A stretch of 64,000 nucleotides of DNA from Virgibacillus indicus (GCF_002266285.1 NZ_NPMS01000005.1:248001-312000), one strand, 5' to 3'; shown: positions 8,236 to 22,520, numbered from the stretch's first letter. The notes: a model not told the origin generated them from the letters alone. A program made the numbers and translations.

Positions 8236-8280
8236 GGAAAAAGGAGCAGCCCACAGACTTGTGGGCCGTCCTCTTTTTCC
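8236..8280 (-). terminator. Terminator after dppE
   Basis: A long hairpin on the minus strand: GGAAAAAGAGG and CGGCCCACA pair with TGTGGGCTG and CTCCTTTTTCC. It probably limits read-through from dppABCDE into ykfABCD, giving excess binding protein and carrier over the ykf enzymes. Confidence 0.8.
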
Positions 8281-8296
8281 ATTAAAAATTCAATTA

Positions 8297-9958
8297 TTAT
8301 TCTACATCTGCATATTTCAAATCAAAGTAACCAACAGGGTGGCGGAGGATTCCTGATACGCCATCTGCTTCCAGTACTACTGTATTATAGTAGCGAATCG
8401 GAATTGCAATCATTTCTTCTGCAAGCAGTTTTTCTGCTTCGAGCAGATATTCCCAGCGCTTTTCTTCATCTGTTTCCGATTTACCCTTTGCAATCAGCTC
8501 ATCATATTCGGCATTTGACCAGCCAGTTCGGTTCATATAGGAATCAGTGATAAAGCTTTCCAGGAAGTTTACCGGGTCATTGTAATCATTAATGAATGAA
8601 CTCCGTGAGAATTGAAGTTCCAGGTTTTGCTGTGCTTCAGCAAACACACCCCACTCCTGATTTTCAAGTGAAACCTCTACACCAAGATTCTCAATGAACA
8701 TATTTTGGATCGCCTCAGCTACCGCCTTATTTGAATCACTAGTGTTATAGGATAAAACAATTGGAGGCAGCTCATCATATCCTTCCTCTTCCATTCCTTC
8801 CTCCAGCAATTGTTTTGCCTTTTCTGCATCAAATGTAGTGAGATCACCATTTACATCACGGAAATCTTCTCCAGAAGGAGTGATAAATCCAGGTGAAACA
8901 AAGCCATATGCCGGTTCCACACCATTTTTCACAACAAATTCTGCAATATCTGCCCTGTTAATCGCATGGGAGAAAGCCTGCCTGATCTTTTTATTTTGAA
9001 AAGGCTCTTCAGTCAAATTAAAACGGTAAAATTCAAGACCGCCATAGTTTCCAATGAAAACATTGTCCCCATCAATCAGCTGATCGGATAATTCTGGTGG
9101 AATGCTTGCAGTATCAAGCTCGCCACTCTCAAACATCTGATATTGTGTGTTGGTGTCATTTACCATTTCAAAATGTACTTTATCTAATTTAACGGCATCT
9201 GCATCCCAATACTCTTCATTTTTTGCAAACATCATTTCACTATCATGTTCCCATGATTCCAGCTTAAATGGACCATTGGCAACAAAAGATTCTGCTTCAG
9301 CATGCCAGTCCGGATTTTCTTCTGCTACCTTATGGTTAACCGGGAAGAATGCCGGGTTTGTTAAAAGATCCAGGAAAAATCCAGTTGGCGCTTCCAATAC
9401 TACTTCAAGTGTCTTTTCATCAACTGCTGTGACCGCAACATCGTCTGCTGAGCCTTCACCACTGTTAAATGCTTCTGCCCCTTTAATAAAATATGCGAGA
9501 AATGCTGCCTGAGAGCCTGTTTCAGGATCCAGCATCAACTTCCAGGCATAGACAAAGTCTTCAGCTGTTACAGGGTCGCCATTTGACCAGTTAGCATCTT
9601 CACGAAGGTTGAAAGTATATGTCAGTCCATCCTCCGAGATTTCCCAATCTGCCGCAGCGCCAGGCCCTGCTTTGGATTCCTTATCCAATCTTGTCAACCC
9701 TTCCATCAGGTTGTTTAATGGGTCCCAGGAAACCTGGTCAAAACCAATGGATGGATTGAACGATGTTGGCTCCACACCGTTATTCAGCCTAAGGATTTTT
9801 TCTCCGCTGGCTTCATCTGATTCACCTGTTTCACCATTTTCTTCAGCAGCTTCTGCATCATCTGCAGGTTCCTCTTCCCCTGCATTCTCATTCGCAGTGC
9901 AAGCCGCGAGTACTGCAACCAGAAATACCGTAAATAACAATACAAGAAACTTTTTCAT
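8297..9958 (-). CDS. dppE: Dipeptide/murein-peptide ABC transporter substrate-binding lipoprotein
   Basis: An extracellular solute-binding protein of family 5 that captures peptides for DppBCD. The 553-residue precursor has a signal peptide ending in a lipobox (LAAC, lipidated Cys20). An acidic Glu/Ala-rich linker (20-52) follows, then the SBP_bac_5 fold, with typical segments such as ANWSNGDPVTAEDFVYAWK near 123-141 and FSHAINRADIA. It lies 81 bases after dppD and is followed by a strong terminator, as expected for the end of dppABCDE. Confidence 0.93.
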   Translation of the reverse strand: MKKFLVLLFTVFLVAVLAACTANENAGEEEPADDAEAAEENGETGESDEASGEKILRLNNGVEPTSFNPSIGFDQVSWDPLNNLMEGLTRLDKESKAGPGAAADWEISEDGLTYTFNLREDANWSNGDPVTAEDFVYAWKLMLDPETGSQAAFLAYFIKGAEAFNSGEGSADDVAVTAVDEKTLEVVLEAPTGFFLDLLTNPAFFPVNHKVAEENPDWHAEAESFVANGPFKLESWEHDSEMMFAKNEEYWDADAVKLDKVHFEMVNDTNTQYQMFESGELDTASIPPELSDQLIDGDNVFIGNYGGLEFYRFNLTEEPFQNKKIRQAFSHAINRADIAEFVVKNGVEPAYGFVSPGFITPSGEDFRDVNGDLTTFDAEKAKQLLEEGMEEEGYDELPPIVLSYNTSDSNKAVAEAIQNMFIENLGVEVSLENQEWGVFAEAQQNLELQFSRSSFINDYNDPVNFLESFITDSYMNRTGWSNAEYDELIAKGKSETDEEKRWEYLLEAEKLLAEEMIAIPIRYYNTVVLEADGVSGILRHPVGYFDLKYADVE

Positions 9959-10039
9959 GCTTTTTGCCCCCTTGGTTTAGTTTACTGGTAAAGAAAATAA
10001 AGCCTGGCCGCTAGTAAGTTCATCTACAGGAACGGACGC

Positions 10040-11050
10040 TTACGCCTTTGATCCCGCTGTTTCAGCCAAAAGCTTTTTAGCCCGCGAATCCTGCAGCCAG
10101 CAATTCACTTTATGTGATTCACTGAGAATTGAATTTGCGGGATAAACTTTATCACACACCTCCATCGCAAATGGACATCTGGCAGTAAATGGACATCCCT
10201 TTGGAGGTGAGAATAAATCTGGTGGAGTTCCGTCGATCGGGGTTAGTTTCTCCCCTTGCAGGTCCAGTCGCGGAACAGATTTCAGCAGCCCCTGAGTATA
10301 TGGATGCTCCGGGTTATAAAAGATATCCCGTTTTGTTCCAGTTTCGATAATTTTGCCTGCATACATCACTGCGATTCGATCTGCTATTTTGGCAACAACC
10401 CCTAAATCATGTGTAATTAGAATGATCGAAACACCCGTGGCCCTCTGAATTCTTTCAAAAAGCTCAAGAATTTGTGCCTGTATAGTCACATCCAAAGCAG
10501 TTGTTGGTTCATCTGCAATGAGGAGTTCAGGTTCACAGATTAATGCAATGGCAATAACGATTCGCTGCCGCATTCCACCACTGAATTGATGCGGGTATTG
10601 CTTCATTCTTTCCTTAGGGTTTGGAATACCGACAAGGTCCATCATTTCCAGTGCTTTTTTTCGTGCAGCTTCACCTGTTACTTTATGGTGCTGCCTTAAT
10701 CCTTCCATCAGCTGGGTGCCAATCGTCAATGTAGGGTTTAATGCCGTCATAGGATCTTGAAAAATCATTGAAATATCCACACCACGGATTGAACGCATTC
10801 TTTTTTCGCTGGCTTTTGTCAGGTCACTTCCCTTAAACTTGATGGTGCCCGCTGAAATTTTCCCAGGCGGATCAGGTATCAAGCGCATAATCGCATTTGA
10901 TGTCACACTTTTCCCACAGCCTGATTCCCCAACAATTGCCAATGTTTCTCCCTTATTTAAATGGAAATCAACTCCCCTCACTGCTTTTACAGTACCTCCA
11001 TACGTTGTAAAGGTTACATGAAGATTATTTACCTCGAGTATTTTTTCCAT
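10040..11050 (-). CDS. dppD: Dipeptide ABC transporter ATP-binding protein
   Basis: This is the OppD/DppD-type ATPase of the murein-peptide importer. The 336 residues include Walker A ([11 protein letters not shown]), the signature [14 protein letters not shown], Walker [14 protein letters not shown] and the C-terminal peptide-transporter segment [14 protein letters not shown]. It begins eight bases after dppC. With ykfD at the cassette end it would give the usual heterodimeric ATPase pair. The order matches the B. subtilis dpp operon. Confidence 0.93.
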   Translation of the reverse strand: MEKILEVNNLHVTFTTYGGTVKAVRGVDFHLNKGETLAIVGESGCGKSVTSNAIMRLIPDPPGKISAGTIKFKGSDLTKASEKRMRSIRGVDISMIFQDPMTALNPTLTIGTQLMEGLRQHHKVTGEAARKKALEMMDLVGIPNPKERMKQYPHQFSGGMRQRIVIAIALICEPELLIADEPTTALDVTIQAQILELFERIQRATGVSIILITHDLGVVAKIADRIAVMYAGKIIETGTKRDIFYNPEHPYTQGLLKSVPRLDLQGEKLTPIDGTPPDLFSPPKGCPFTARCPFAMEVCDKVYPANSILSESHKVNCWLQDSRAKKLLAETAGSKA

Positions 11051-11058
11051 TGGTTCAC

Positions 11059-12015
11059 CTACTTCCTGAGTTTCGGATCAAGTGCATCCTGCAGCCCGTC
11101 ACCTAATACGTTAAATGCAAACATCGTAAATGAAATAAAGAATGCCGGGAAAAATAATGTCCACCAGTGCCCGGAAAGAATTGCACCTAATGAGTCATTT
11201 GCCATGACTCCCCAACTCGCAACAGGGGCCTGAATCCCGAGTCCAATAAAGCTTAAAAAGGCTTCCGCAAAAATAGCTGATGGAACAGTCAGTGTCATTT
11301 GTACAATAATTGGCCCCATTGTATTTGGCAGCAGATTCTTCCGGATAATACGGGATGATTTCGTTCCAAACGACTTGGATGCGAGGACAAATTCATAGTT
11401 CTTAATCTGCAGGACCTGTCCCCGCACGATCCTGGCCATCCCGACCCATCCCGTAACGGTCAGTGCAATAATAATTGTCGTTAGACTTGGCCCCAGTACA
11501 ACAAGCAATAAGATAACTACCAATAAATACGGCAGACCATATAAAATTTCCACAATACGCATCATAATGTTATCTGTACGGCCGCCTTTATAGCCGGAGA
11601 TGCCACCATAGATGATCCCTACGCTTACATCGATTATTGCAGCCATCAGCCCAACAAATAAGGAGATCCGTGCACCATACCATGTACGTGTAAATACATC
11701 ACGTCCGGCACTGTCAGTTCCAAACCAATGGGCAGCGGATGGCGGCTGATACTGATCCTGCAGTACTTGTGTATTCACTTGGTATGGTGAAAGAATTGGA
11801 CCTATAATCGCCATTATCGTTAATAAAATCAGGAATACCATTCCTGACATAGCCAGTTTATTTTTGACGAGCCGTTTCCATGCATCCTTCCAGTAGGATA
11901 GGGAAGGCCTTGCGACTGCTTCTGCTGCATCCTTATCTTTTTCCTTCAATTTAAACCATTCATCCGGAACCTCTGAAGGAGAATAGCCTGCATGAATTTC
12001 TTGCCTGGATTTCAT
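11059..12015 (-). CDS. dppC: Dipeptide ABC transporter permease DppC
   Basis: An inner permease of the peptide importer. The 318-residue protein has a cytoplasmic N-terminal tail of about 50 residues, a first membrane segment near 54-76, then the binding-protein-dependent permease domain with further helices. The EAA-type loop that contacts the ATPase reads VRGQVLQIKNYEFVLASKS and continues to the conserved G. It starts one base after the dppB stop behind AGGAGGAG, so the two permeases are tightly coupled. Confidence 0.93.
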   Translation of the reverse strand: MKSRQEIHAGYSPSEVPDEWFKLKEKDKDAAEAVARPSLSYWKDAWKRLVKNKLAMSGMVFLILLTIMAIIGPILSPYQVNTQVLQDQYQPPSAAHWFGTDSAGRDVFTRTWYGARISLFVGLMAAIIDVSVGIIYGGISGYKGGRTDNIMMRIVEILYGLPYLLVVILLLVVLGPSLTTIIIALTVTGWVGMARIVRGQVLQIKNYEFVLASKSFGTKSSRIIRKNLLPNTMGPIIVQMTLTVPSAIFAEAFLSFIGLGIQAPVASWGVMANDSLGAILSGHWWTLFFPAFFISFTMFAFNVLGDGLQDALDPKLRK

Positions 12016-12016
12016 A

Positions 12017-12949
12017 TTATTCTCCTCCTTGCTTATTTACTTTTATACGAGGGTCAAGTATTCCATATGCGATATCCACTAGGAAGAGCATGATAATCAG
12101 GAACGCACTGTAAAATACCGTTGTACCCATAATAACCGGGTAGTCCCTCTGGTTAATGCTTTCAACGAAATATTTCCCCATGCCTGGTATCGCAAAAATC
12201 TGCTCGATTACAAAGGTTCCTGTTAAAATACCTGCAAGCAATGTCCCCATAATCGTCACCACAGGCATCAACGCATTCCTAAGAGCATGTTTTATAATGA
12301 TTTTCCATGGAGAGAGTCCCTTTGCCCGGGCCATTTTGATATAATCCTGTGTTAATACCTCAAGCATTGTTGATCTTGTAAGCCTTGCTATAATGGCCAT
12401 TGGTCCTGTAGCAAGAGCAAGTGTGGGAAGGACCATATGTGCCGGGCTTTTCCATGTAGCAACAGGAAATATATCGAAATTTACCGCTAGCTGCTGAATC
12501 AGCAATGTTGCTAAAATAAAGTTAGGAATGGATATACCAAGCACCGCAATTCCCATTGCCATATAATCGATGAAGCCATTATGACGCAGTGCAGCAATAA
12601 TCCCTAAAATAATTCCTGAAATTACAGCAACAATAATTGTTACAATTCCCAGTTCAAACGAAATCGGAAAACCCCGTCCAAGTAATTCATTTACAGATTG
12701 ATCCGGTTTCTTTATAGATGGGCCAAAATCAAAGGTAACAATTGATTTCAAATAGAGCAGATATTGGATGTGGTATGGCTCATCCAGATTATAGTGAGAC
12801 TCCAAATTTGCTTGAATCGTCTCATTGGATGACCTTTCACTATTAAATGGAGAGCCTGGAATGCTGACCATCAATATAAAGGTTAACGTGATGATAATCC
12901 ATAAGGTAATAACCATAATAAGCAAGCGTTTTAATATGTAGCGAAGCAT
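12017..12949 (-). CDS. dppB: Dipeptide ABC transporter permease DppB
   Basis: The partner permease of DppC. The 310-residue protein starts with the typical MLRYILKRLL amphipathic segment and a first membrane helix (about 9-30). An extracytoplasmic loop and five more helices follow. The EAA loop is near TRSTMLEVLTQDYIKMARAK, and the C-terminus ends in YGILDPRIKV, a common ending for this family. It lies 99 bases downstream of dppA in the same order as the B. subtilis operon. Confidence 0.93.
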   Translation of the reverse strand: MLRYILKRLLIMVITLWIIITLTFILMVSIPGSPFNSERSSNETIQANLESHYNLDEPYHIQYLLYLKSIVTFDFGPSIKKPDQSVNELLGRGFPISFELGIVTIIVAVISGIILGIIAALRHNGFIDYMAMGIAVLGISIPNFILATLLIQQLAVNFDIFPVATWKSPAHMVLPTLALATGPMAIIARLTRSTMLEVLTQDYIKMARAKGLSPWKIIIKHALRNALMPVVTIMGTLLAGILTGTFVIEQIFAIPGMGKYFVESINQRDYPVIMGTTVFYSAFLIIMLFLVDIAYGILDPRIKVNKQGGE

Positions 12950-13048
12950 GAACTTTCACCCCCGGATGAAACTTGACAGTCTATTGATCTTGTATTTTCT
13001 AGTTTTGTCATTATCTGAGGCTGTTTTTCGTATAATTACAGACTAGTA

Positions 13049-13873
13049 TTATGAAAAAGCTGTCCGCATTGCGAGCTCTGTCATGACAAGCATTGCCTGG
13101 AAGCCTTCGATCATATTTCTTGCCTGATATTTTACTATAGTTGTCCCTGGTACAATTTCTGTTCCTGGCATAAGATTTGCCCATTCTGCCTGGCCATAAT
13201 TATTAAATTCAATTTTTAATACCGGATTTTCTGGTGGCACCAAGGGTTTTACAAGATGTCGGTTCTCCAGTGCCAATCCCACTTTTTCCTTCAATAGCTC
13301 TCCTGCTTTTTTAGGTGTTAAACTCTTCACAGCAGATCTGGAAATTGTCTCCTTGACTGCAACAGCTGTTACATTGGGAATTAATTCTTCAGCTTCGTTT
13401 GCTGCCTGGTCATCACCGGCAACCAATAAAACTGGTACACCAAAATGACCAGCCACCAGCGCATTTAATCCCATTTCTCCCACCGGTTTGTCATTTACAA
13501 AGAAATTTCTTACCGCATGAATCATCGCATGTGACATAACCCCAAACTGTCCTGCCCTGGCATGGTAGCCAATAAACATTGCACCACCGTATGTATTGTC
13601 GATGCCCTGCATCATAGATAGCGCTTTCACATCACCGGTAATTAATTTTGCTTCTGGATGAAGCTGATCGATTAGTATGTTATTCATTTTCGAATGGCTG
13701 TCATTTACGAGCACTTCATTACAGCCGTATTTAAATGCAGACTCAATTACATAATTGGTTTCATCTGTCATAATTTTTCGCGCGCGTTCATAATTATGTT
13801 TACTTGAATCAACAAACGTATAATCAGGAAGACCGGTAATCCCTTCCATATCAACAGAGATATAAAGTTTCAT
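13049..13873 (-). CDS. dppA: D-aminopeptidase DppA (zinc peptidase M55)
   Basis: DppA hydrolyses D-Ala-containing di- and tripeptides imported from cell-wall turnover. All residues described for the B. subtilis enzyme are at the same numbers: Asp8 and Glu10 (VDMEG), His60 (NDSH), His104 (GYHARAG), the putative nucleophile His115 (VMSHAMIH) and Glu133 (VGEMG). The 274-residue length is also family-typical. It is the first gene of the cassette, with AAAAAGGAG before the ATG and two CodY-like boxes upstream. In B. subtilis the operon is repressed by CodY and AbrB. Confidence 0.96.
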   Translation of the reverse strand: MKLYISVDMEGITGLPDYTFVDSSKHNYERARKIMTDETNYVIESAFKYGCNEVLVNDSHSKMNNILIDQLHPEAKLITGDVKALSMMQGIDNTYGGAMFIGYHARAGQFGVMSHAMIHAVRNFFVNDKPVGEMGLNALVAGHFGVPVLLVAGDDQAANEAEELIPNVTAVAVKETISRSAVKSLTPKKAGELLKEKVGLALENRHLVKPLVPPENPVLKIEFNNYGQAEWANLMPGTEIVPGTTIVKYQARNMIEGFQAMLVMTELAMRTAFS

Positions 13874-13926
13874 AGATGCAAGCTCCTTTTTATGATTTTA
13901 CTATTTTTCAAACACAAATTATTATC

Positions 13927-13988
13927 AATTTTCATTCAATTCTATCACATCATTATTGAAATGAAAAGATAATATTTTCCTCAAAATT
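13927..13988 (-). promoter_or_regulatory. Two CodY-like boxes upstream of dppA
   Basis: On the minus strand AATTTTGAGGAAAAT (13974-13988) and AATTGAATGAAAATT (13927-13941) each match 12 of 15 positions of the CodY consensus AATTTTCWGAAAATT. They lie 54-115 bases before the dppA start. The region is very AT-rich, so chance matches are possible, but the known CodY control of dpp supports the call. Confidence 0.55.
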
Positions 13989-14050
13989 TGTATTATTATT
14001 TTATTAAAAGTAAAATTATGTGATTAAAGTGTGAATTGTTTCGAGAATAT

Positions 14051-14089
14051 AAAAAGACAGATGAAATGTGTACATTCCATCTGCCTTTT
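14051..14089 (-). terminator. Terminator after murAA
   Basis: A 17-base stem on the minus strand (AAAGGCAGATGGAATGT with ACATTTCATCTGTCTTT, G-U pairs allowed) with a very small loop, ending in a T-run. It separates murAA from the dpp operon. Confidence 0.8.
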
Positions 14090-14117
14090 CTGACATACAA
14101 TATTTATTATTACGATT

Positions 14118-15452
14118 TTAGGATAATTCTGCCATAACATCTTCTGATTTAAGATCGATTTGTATGAACGGCTCCACTATATTACCATTTTCATCAACCC
14201 GTTCAATATCAGCACCAAGGGCTGCCAGTTTGCCGGTTATATTAACATAACCGCGGTCCAGGTGATTTAATTTAGTAACACGTGTATGACCTTCTGCACG
14301 AAGTCCTGCTAAAATAAGTGCTGCGGCTGCACGAAGATCTGTTGCAGCAACTTCCGCTCCCTGCATATCAGAAGGCCCTTCAATGATGACACTGCGTCCT
14401 TCGATTTTCATTTTCGCATTCATCCTGCGAAATTCCTCGACATGCATAAAACGATTTTCAAATACTGTTTCGGTAATAACACTTGTACCTGTTGCACATA
14501 GCATTAATGACATCATCTGTGATTGCATATCTGTTGGAAAACCGGGATGCGGCAATGTTTTAATATCTGTTGCCTTTAGGTTTTCAGGTCCTATAACACG
14601 AAGTCCTTCATCTCCATCAATTACTGTTACATTCATTTCTTCCAGTTTGGAAATAACAGAACGCAAATGCTCGCTAACCGCATTTTCTATCAGAATATTT
14701 CCTCCAGTAATTGCAGCTGCCACCATGAACGTGCCTGCTTCCACACGGTCAGGAATTATCATATGTTCTGTTCCATGCAGTTTATCTACGCCTTCGATAC
14801 GAATTGTTTCTGTTCCAGCACCAACAATTTTTGCACCCATTTTATTTAAATAATTTGCCAGATCAACGATTTCAGGTTCTTTTGCACAGTTTTCAATGAT
14901 TGTCTTTCCGTCCGCCAAAGCTGCTGCCATCATAATATTTTCAGTAGCTCCAACGCTTGGCATATCTAAATAAATCTTTGCACCTTTTAAACGCCCATTC
15001 ACATGTGCTTCAACAAATCCATTTCCAACGTGTACTTCAGCACCCATTGCTTCAAAGCCTTTCAAATGTAAATCAATTGGACGTGAACCGATCGCACAGC
15101 CACCAGGCATTGCCACTTTGGCATGGCCATAACGTGCTAATAATGGCCCTAAAACCAAAACAGATGCACGCATTTTACGAACATACTCAAATGGTGCTTC
15201 AGTCTTCAGTTCCTTAGAAGCATCTACAACTATTGTATTGTTTAATGCATCGAAATCAACATCTGCATTCATATTTCGTATTACTTCATTGATTGTATAT
15301 ACATCTGCCAGGACTGGAACCTCAGTAATTGTACTTTTCCCTTCACTCGCGATGATACTCGCAGCAATTACAGGAAGTACTGCATTTTTGGCACCTTCGA
15401 CTTTAACAGTGCCGTTTAACTGGTTTCCACCTCTTACGATGATTTTTTCCAT
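14118..15452 (-). CDS. murAA: UDP-N-acetylglucosamine 1-carboxyvinyltransferase (first paralog)
   Basis: MurA transfers enolpyruvate from PEP to UDP-GlcNAc, the first committed step of peptidoglycan synthesis. The 444-residue protein has Lys22 (GAKNAVLP) and the fosfomycin-target Cys119 in the mobile loop ([15 protein letters not shown]), and the two-domain repeated fold is evident from the GG/AKN and GFPTDMQ motifs. It follows ywmB as in B. subtilis, where murAA is the essential paralog. The second paralog is at 43738-45024. Confidence 0.96.
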   Translation of the reverse strand: MEKIIVRGGNQLNGTVKVEGAKNAVLPVIAASIIASEGKSTITEVPVLADVYTINEVIRNMNADVDFDALNNTIVVDASKELKTEAPFEYVRKMRASVLVLGPLLARYGHAKVAMPGGCAIGSRPIDLHLKGFEAMGAEVHVGNGFVEAHVNGRLKGAKIYLDMPSVGATENIMMAAALADGKTIIENCAKEPEIVDLANYLNKMGAKIVGAGTETIRIEGVDKLHGTEHMIIPDRVEAGTFMVAAAITGGNILIENAVSEHLRSVISKLEEMNVTVIDGDEGLRVIGPENLKATDIKTLPHPGFPTDMQSQMMSLMLCATGTSVITETVFENRFMHVEEFRRMNAKMKIEGRSVIIEGPSDMQGAEVAATDLRAAAALILAGLRAEGHTRVTKLNHLDRGYVNITGKLAALGADIERVDENGNIVEPFIQIDLKSEDVMAELS

Positions 15453-15486
15453 GTTTTCAAATCTCCTTCAAATCCATTTCATAATA

Positions 15487-16200
15487 TTAATATTCATTTA
15501 TTAGGATAGGTGTTCCTATGGTATAAATCGGATCTCCTGTTTCGCTCTCTATCACCGCAATTTGCAAATTCACTGGTTTATCCACTATAGTGATTTTATT
15601 ATTCCATAGTGGTATGTACCCGTAAATTAACTTTTTATGCATCGAATTTTTTACTGTGTCGAATTGTGTATCAATTTGTTGTACATTGAAGCTTTTCACG
15701 AAATCTCTAATAAAATAATCACTTCCCATTATACCATCTTCTCCAGTTGTCAGACAAGCAAATTTGTTCGCAGATTTTGTGAACAATTTCTCTATCATTT
15801 TTTCAAGTCTTAATTGGTATGAATCTTTTACTGAGCTATCCCAGCTTCCACCTTTTAAAACACCAACTAGTTCGCTATTCTGCCTTTCATTTTTAGGAAT
15901 AATGACGTTATAATATTCGACAATACTCTCACGTTTATGAGTGTTGTGAAATGAATATTTTAAACTATTTTCATCTTCACTGACCGTGAGTGAATATTCT
16001 TGTTCAAGATCTTTTATTACACGTTCCAGTTTTTTTCTGTCCACCTGTTCTTTGACAGTAACCTGCCAGCTGTCAACCGTCATTTTCTTACTCGTTATGT
16101 AACCAGCTATATCTGACAATTCACTTACTTCCATATCCATTGATGGTGTATCTGTATTAATTGCTAGCAGCATCAGACTTATAAGCAGAAACTTTTTCAT
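15487..16200 (-). CDS. ywmB: YwmB-like secreted protein (DUF1779)
   Basis: The function is not established. The 237-residue product starts with a short signal-like hydrophobic stretch (MKKFLLISLMLLAI) and continues as a mixed alpha/beta protein without recognizable catalytic motifs. YwmB-family proteins are described as having a TATA-box-binding-protein-like fold. The call rests mainly on synteny (ywzB, ywmB, murAA, spoIID, spoIIQ in B. subtilis) plus length and the N-terminal hydrophobic segment. The ATG follows GGGGGA. Neighbours suggest a cell-envelope role, but that is inference. Confidence 0.75.
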   Translation of the reverse strand: MKKFLLISLMLLAINTDTPSMDMEVSELSDIAGYITSKKMTVDSWQVTVKEQVDRKKLERVIKDLEQEYSLTVSEDENSLKYSFHNTHKRESIVEYYNVIIPKNERQNSELVGVLKGGSWDSSVKDSYQLRLEKMIEKLFTKSANKFACLTTGEDGIMGSDYFIRDFVKSFNVQQIDTQFDTVKNSMHKKLIYGYIPLWNNKITIVDKPVNLQIAVIESETGDPIYTIGTPILINEY

Positions 16201-16298
16201 AATAAAATCCCCCTGAACGTACTGTAATTACTTACAGTATGAACTGGGAGATCTATGAACATACTAAACAAATTCCGACATATTGCTAGATTGCCAGT

Positions 16299-16529
16299 TT
16301 AGAAGAGATACAATAGATCCCGAGACCATTGGAGTATCTCCAGGAAAAAGCGGCTCACTCCCGAACCAATTACAATCGTAATAAACAACAATAAAATCTT
16401 AGCTTCTGTTGTTCGTCCTTTTCTGATTAAAGGGTCAAAATTTATAGTCAGTACGACTCTCCATGTGATGTAAATAAATATTAAATGGGAAAGCATACTT
16501 ATTATTGCCAGCTCGCCTATTCCAATCAT
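16299..16529 (-). CDS. ywzB: YwzB-like small membrane protein (DUF1146)
   Basis: A 76-residue protein with two membrane segments (about 8-27 and 45-63) separated by a short basic loop containing NFDPLIRKGRTTEAK. Length, topology and position between atpC and ywmB match YwzB/DUF1146. An ATG at 16529 is preceded by AAGGGTGG at a suitable distance and is preferred to the GTG nine bases upstream. The function is unknown. Confidence 0.8.
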   Translation of the reverse strand: MIGIGELAIISMLSHLIFIYITWRVVLTINFDPLIRKGRTTEAKILLLFITIVIGSGVSRFFLEILQWSRDLLYLF

Positions 16530-16758
16530 AAAAACCACCCTTATTAAATTTCACTAATAGTAACTGTGCCATTTCTTGCTGTAAATGTCAACGGTAAGAA
16601 CTGTCTTTTATTAAGCTGTGCAGAATATGTAGAAAGTATTCTCATTTCCCGGGAAATATCGACATAAATTGTAAGGGTTAATTTCATAAATAATATGGAG
16701 TTTTTTTATGTGGTTAAATTATGATATTTTTAATAACTACTTGAAGTCAGTTGCGAAG

Positions 16759-17451
16759 TAAAATTAGCGATGATAATTCCATCGCCATCTCAGGAAATAT
16801 AACCACACTTTCATCACCATATCAGCCACCTACCGAAATATCCTCTATGTGACTGGTAGCTAATTATTTCTGGCTATTTGGGATTAGAGAGGCGCTCTAT
16901 GTGACTCGGTTAGCTACCTGTTTCTGGTTGTTGGGCTCTGAGAGGCGCCCTATGTGACCGATAGCTACTTGTTTCTGACTATTTAGGCTCAGAGAGGTGC
17001 CCTCTGTGACCGGTAGCTACTTATTTCTGGTTGTTTGGGCTTAGAGAGAAGTTCTATGTGACCGGTGGACAATTATTTCTGGCTATTTGGGCTTAGAGAG
17101 GTGCTCTATTTGACCGGTAGCTACTTGTTTCTGACTATTCGGGCTCAGAGAGGCGCCCTATGTGTCCGATAGCTACTTGTTTCTGACTATTTAGGCTCAG
17201 AGAGGTGCCCTCTGTGACCGGTAGCTACTTATTTCTGGTTGTTTGGGCTTAGAGGCACGCTCTATGTGTGACCGGTAGCTAATTATTTCTGCTATTTGGG
17301 CTTAGAGAAGCGCTCAATGTAACCGGTGGCAAATTATTTCTCGTTGTTTGAGCTCAGAGAAGTACCCCAAATCCTGATAATTCATTCAACCCGCGAAACA
17401 TCCGTCCCAAGTTGAAATCAACTGAGCAGTTACGTCGCAATCTATAGAATT
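16759..17451 (+). repeat. Long dispersed element, copy 1: conserved ends around ten 52-bp units
   Basis: The left end (about 16759-16846, with AGCGATGATAATTCC and CCGAAATATCC) and right end (about 17367-17451, with AAATCCTGATAAT and GAGCAGTTACGTCGCA) flank ten tandem units of about 52 bp. The consensus includes CTATGTGACCGGTAGCTA, then ATTTCTGGCTATTT, then GGGCTTAGAGA. A second copy lies inverted at 57382-57910. Units 3-4 and 7-8 are nearly identical, pointing to a higher-order duplication of four units. 52 is not a multiple of three, and no long frame runs through, so it is unlikely to be coding. It fills most of the 992-bp gap between atpC and ywzB; 16530-16758 shows nothing else. Confidence 0.9.
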
Positions 17452-17481
17452 ACCGTTGTTATAAGCGCAATACTCTTACAC

Positions 17482-17517
17482 AAAAAAACCTCTTACAACA
17501 TTTGTCATAAGAGATTC
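17482..17517 (-). terminator. Terminator of the atp operon
   Basis: On the minus strand AATCTCTTATGACA pairs with TGTTGTAAGAGGTT (a few G-U pairs), followed by seven T residues, directly after the atpC stop. Confidence 0.85.
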
Positions 17518-17521
17518 TTTA

Positions 17522-17974
<453 letters not shown>

Positions 17975-18021
17975 TTAGAAAAGCATTTCTGCTCTGCTAT
18001 GTACTTCTAGCCAATTGTCTA

Positions 18022-19446
<1,425 letters not shown>

Positions 19447-19468
19447 CTATCTTATCCATGGTGAGGAG

Positions 19469-20347
<879 letters not shown>

Positions 20348-20447
20348 CTAGGTCAGAAAAAGGAATCTGAATGGCCAGGCTGCAGGAATGCCCGCCCTTG
20401 TTTCATCCTCCAATCTCTGTAAACACTATTTTAAAATTATCTATTCA

Positions 20448-21962
<1,515 letters not shown>

Positions 21963-21974
21963 TCACCCCTATCA

Positions 21975-22520
21975 TCATTTGTTTGCAGTTACAATATCCC
22001 GTTCGATCCGTTGTAGTTTTCTGCTGATAGAACCATCAATAATCGTGTTACCTACACGGATTTTCACACCGCCGATCAATGTTGGATCAATAACATTATT
22101 AATCTCAAACGTGCTTTTATTAAAGCGTTTGACAAACGATGCTACAAGCTGCGATCTTTCAGGATTTGATAACTTTCGAACAGAGTATACTGTTACTTCT
22201 GCAATTCCTTTTGCATCATTAACGAATTGATTGAAATGGTCAACCATGGATGGAACGATGTCCGTACGATGACGATCTACTAGTAATTTTAATGTAGTTA
22301 TAACATCTGGATCTAGACCTTGAAACACTTCATCAAGAAACTGTTTCTTTTTCGTATTATTAATACGTGGATGCTTCAGGAATGTATTTAATTTGTTATT
22401 TGCTTGAAAAACTTCTTTCACTACTTGAAAATCATCAACCATTTGATCCAATGTAGCTTTTTCATTTCCGAGTTGGAAAAGAGCTTCTGCATAACGTTTA
22501 GCAACTACCGCTTCACTCAT
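21975..22520 (-). CDS. atpH: ATP synthase delta subunit
   Basis: The peripheral-stalk subunit linking F1 to the b-dimer. The 181-residue protein has the family features: VAKRYAEALFQL at the N-terminus and LIGGVKIRVGNTIIDGSI near the C-terminus. The start codon overlaps the atpF stop by four bases, indicating translational coupling. Confidence 0.96.
   Translation of the reverse strand: MSEAVVAKRYAEALFQLGNEKATLDQMVDDFQVVKEVFQANNKLNTFLKHPRINNTKKKQFLDEVFQGLDPDVITTLKLLVDRHRTDIVPSMVDHFNQFVNDAKGIAEVTVYSVRKLSNPERSQLVASFVKRFNKSTFEINNVIDPTLIGGVKIRVGNTIIDGSISRKLQRIERDIVTANK

Noticed and set aside
16843..17366. CRISPR array
   Set aside because: The whole 52-bp unit is conserved, with no unique spacers, no Cas genes nearby and conserved non-CRISPR ends; the 20-21 bp arrays have spacers far too short.
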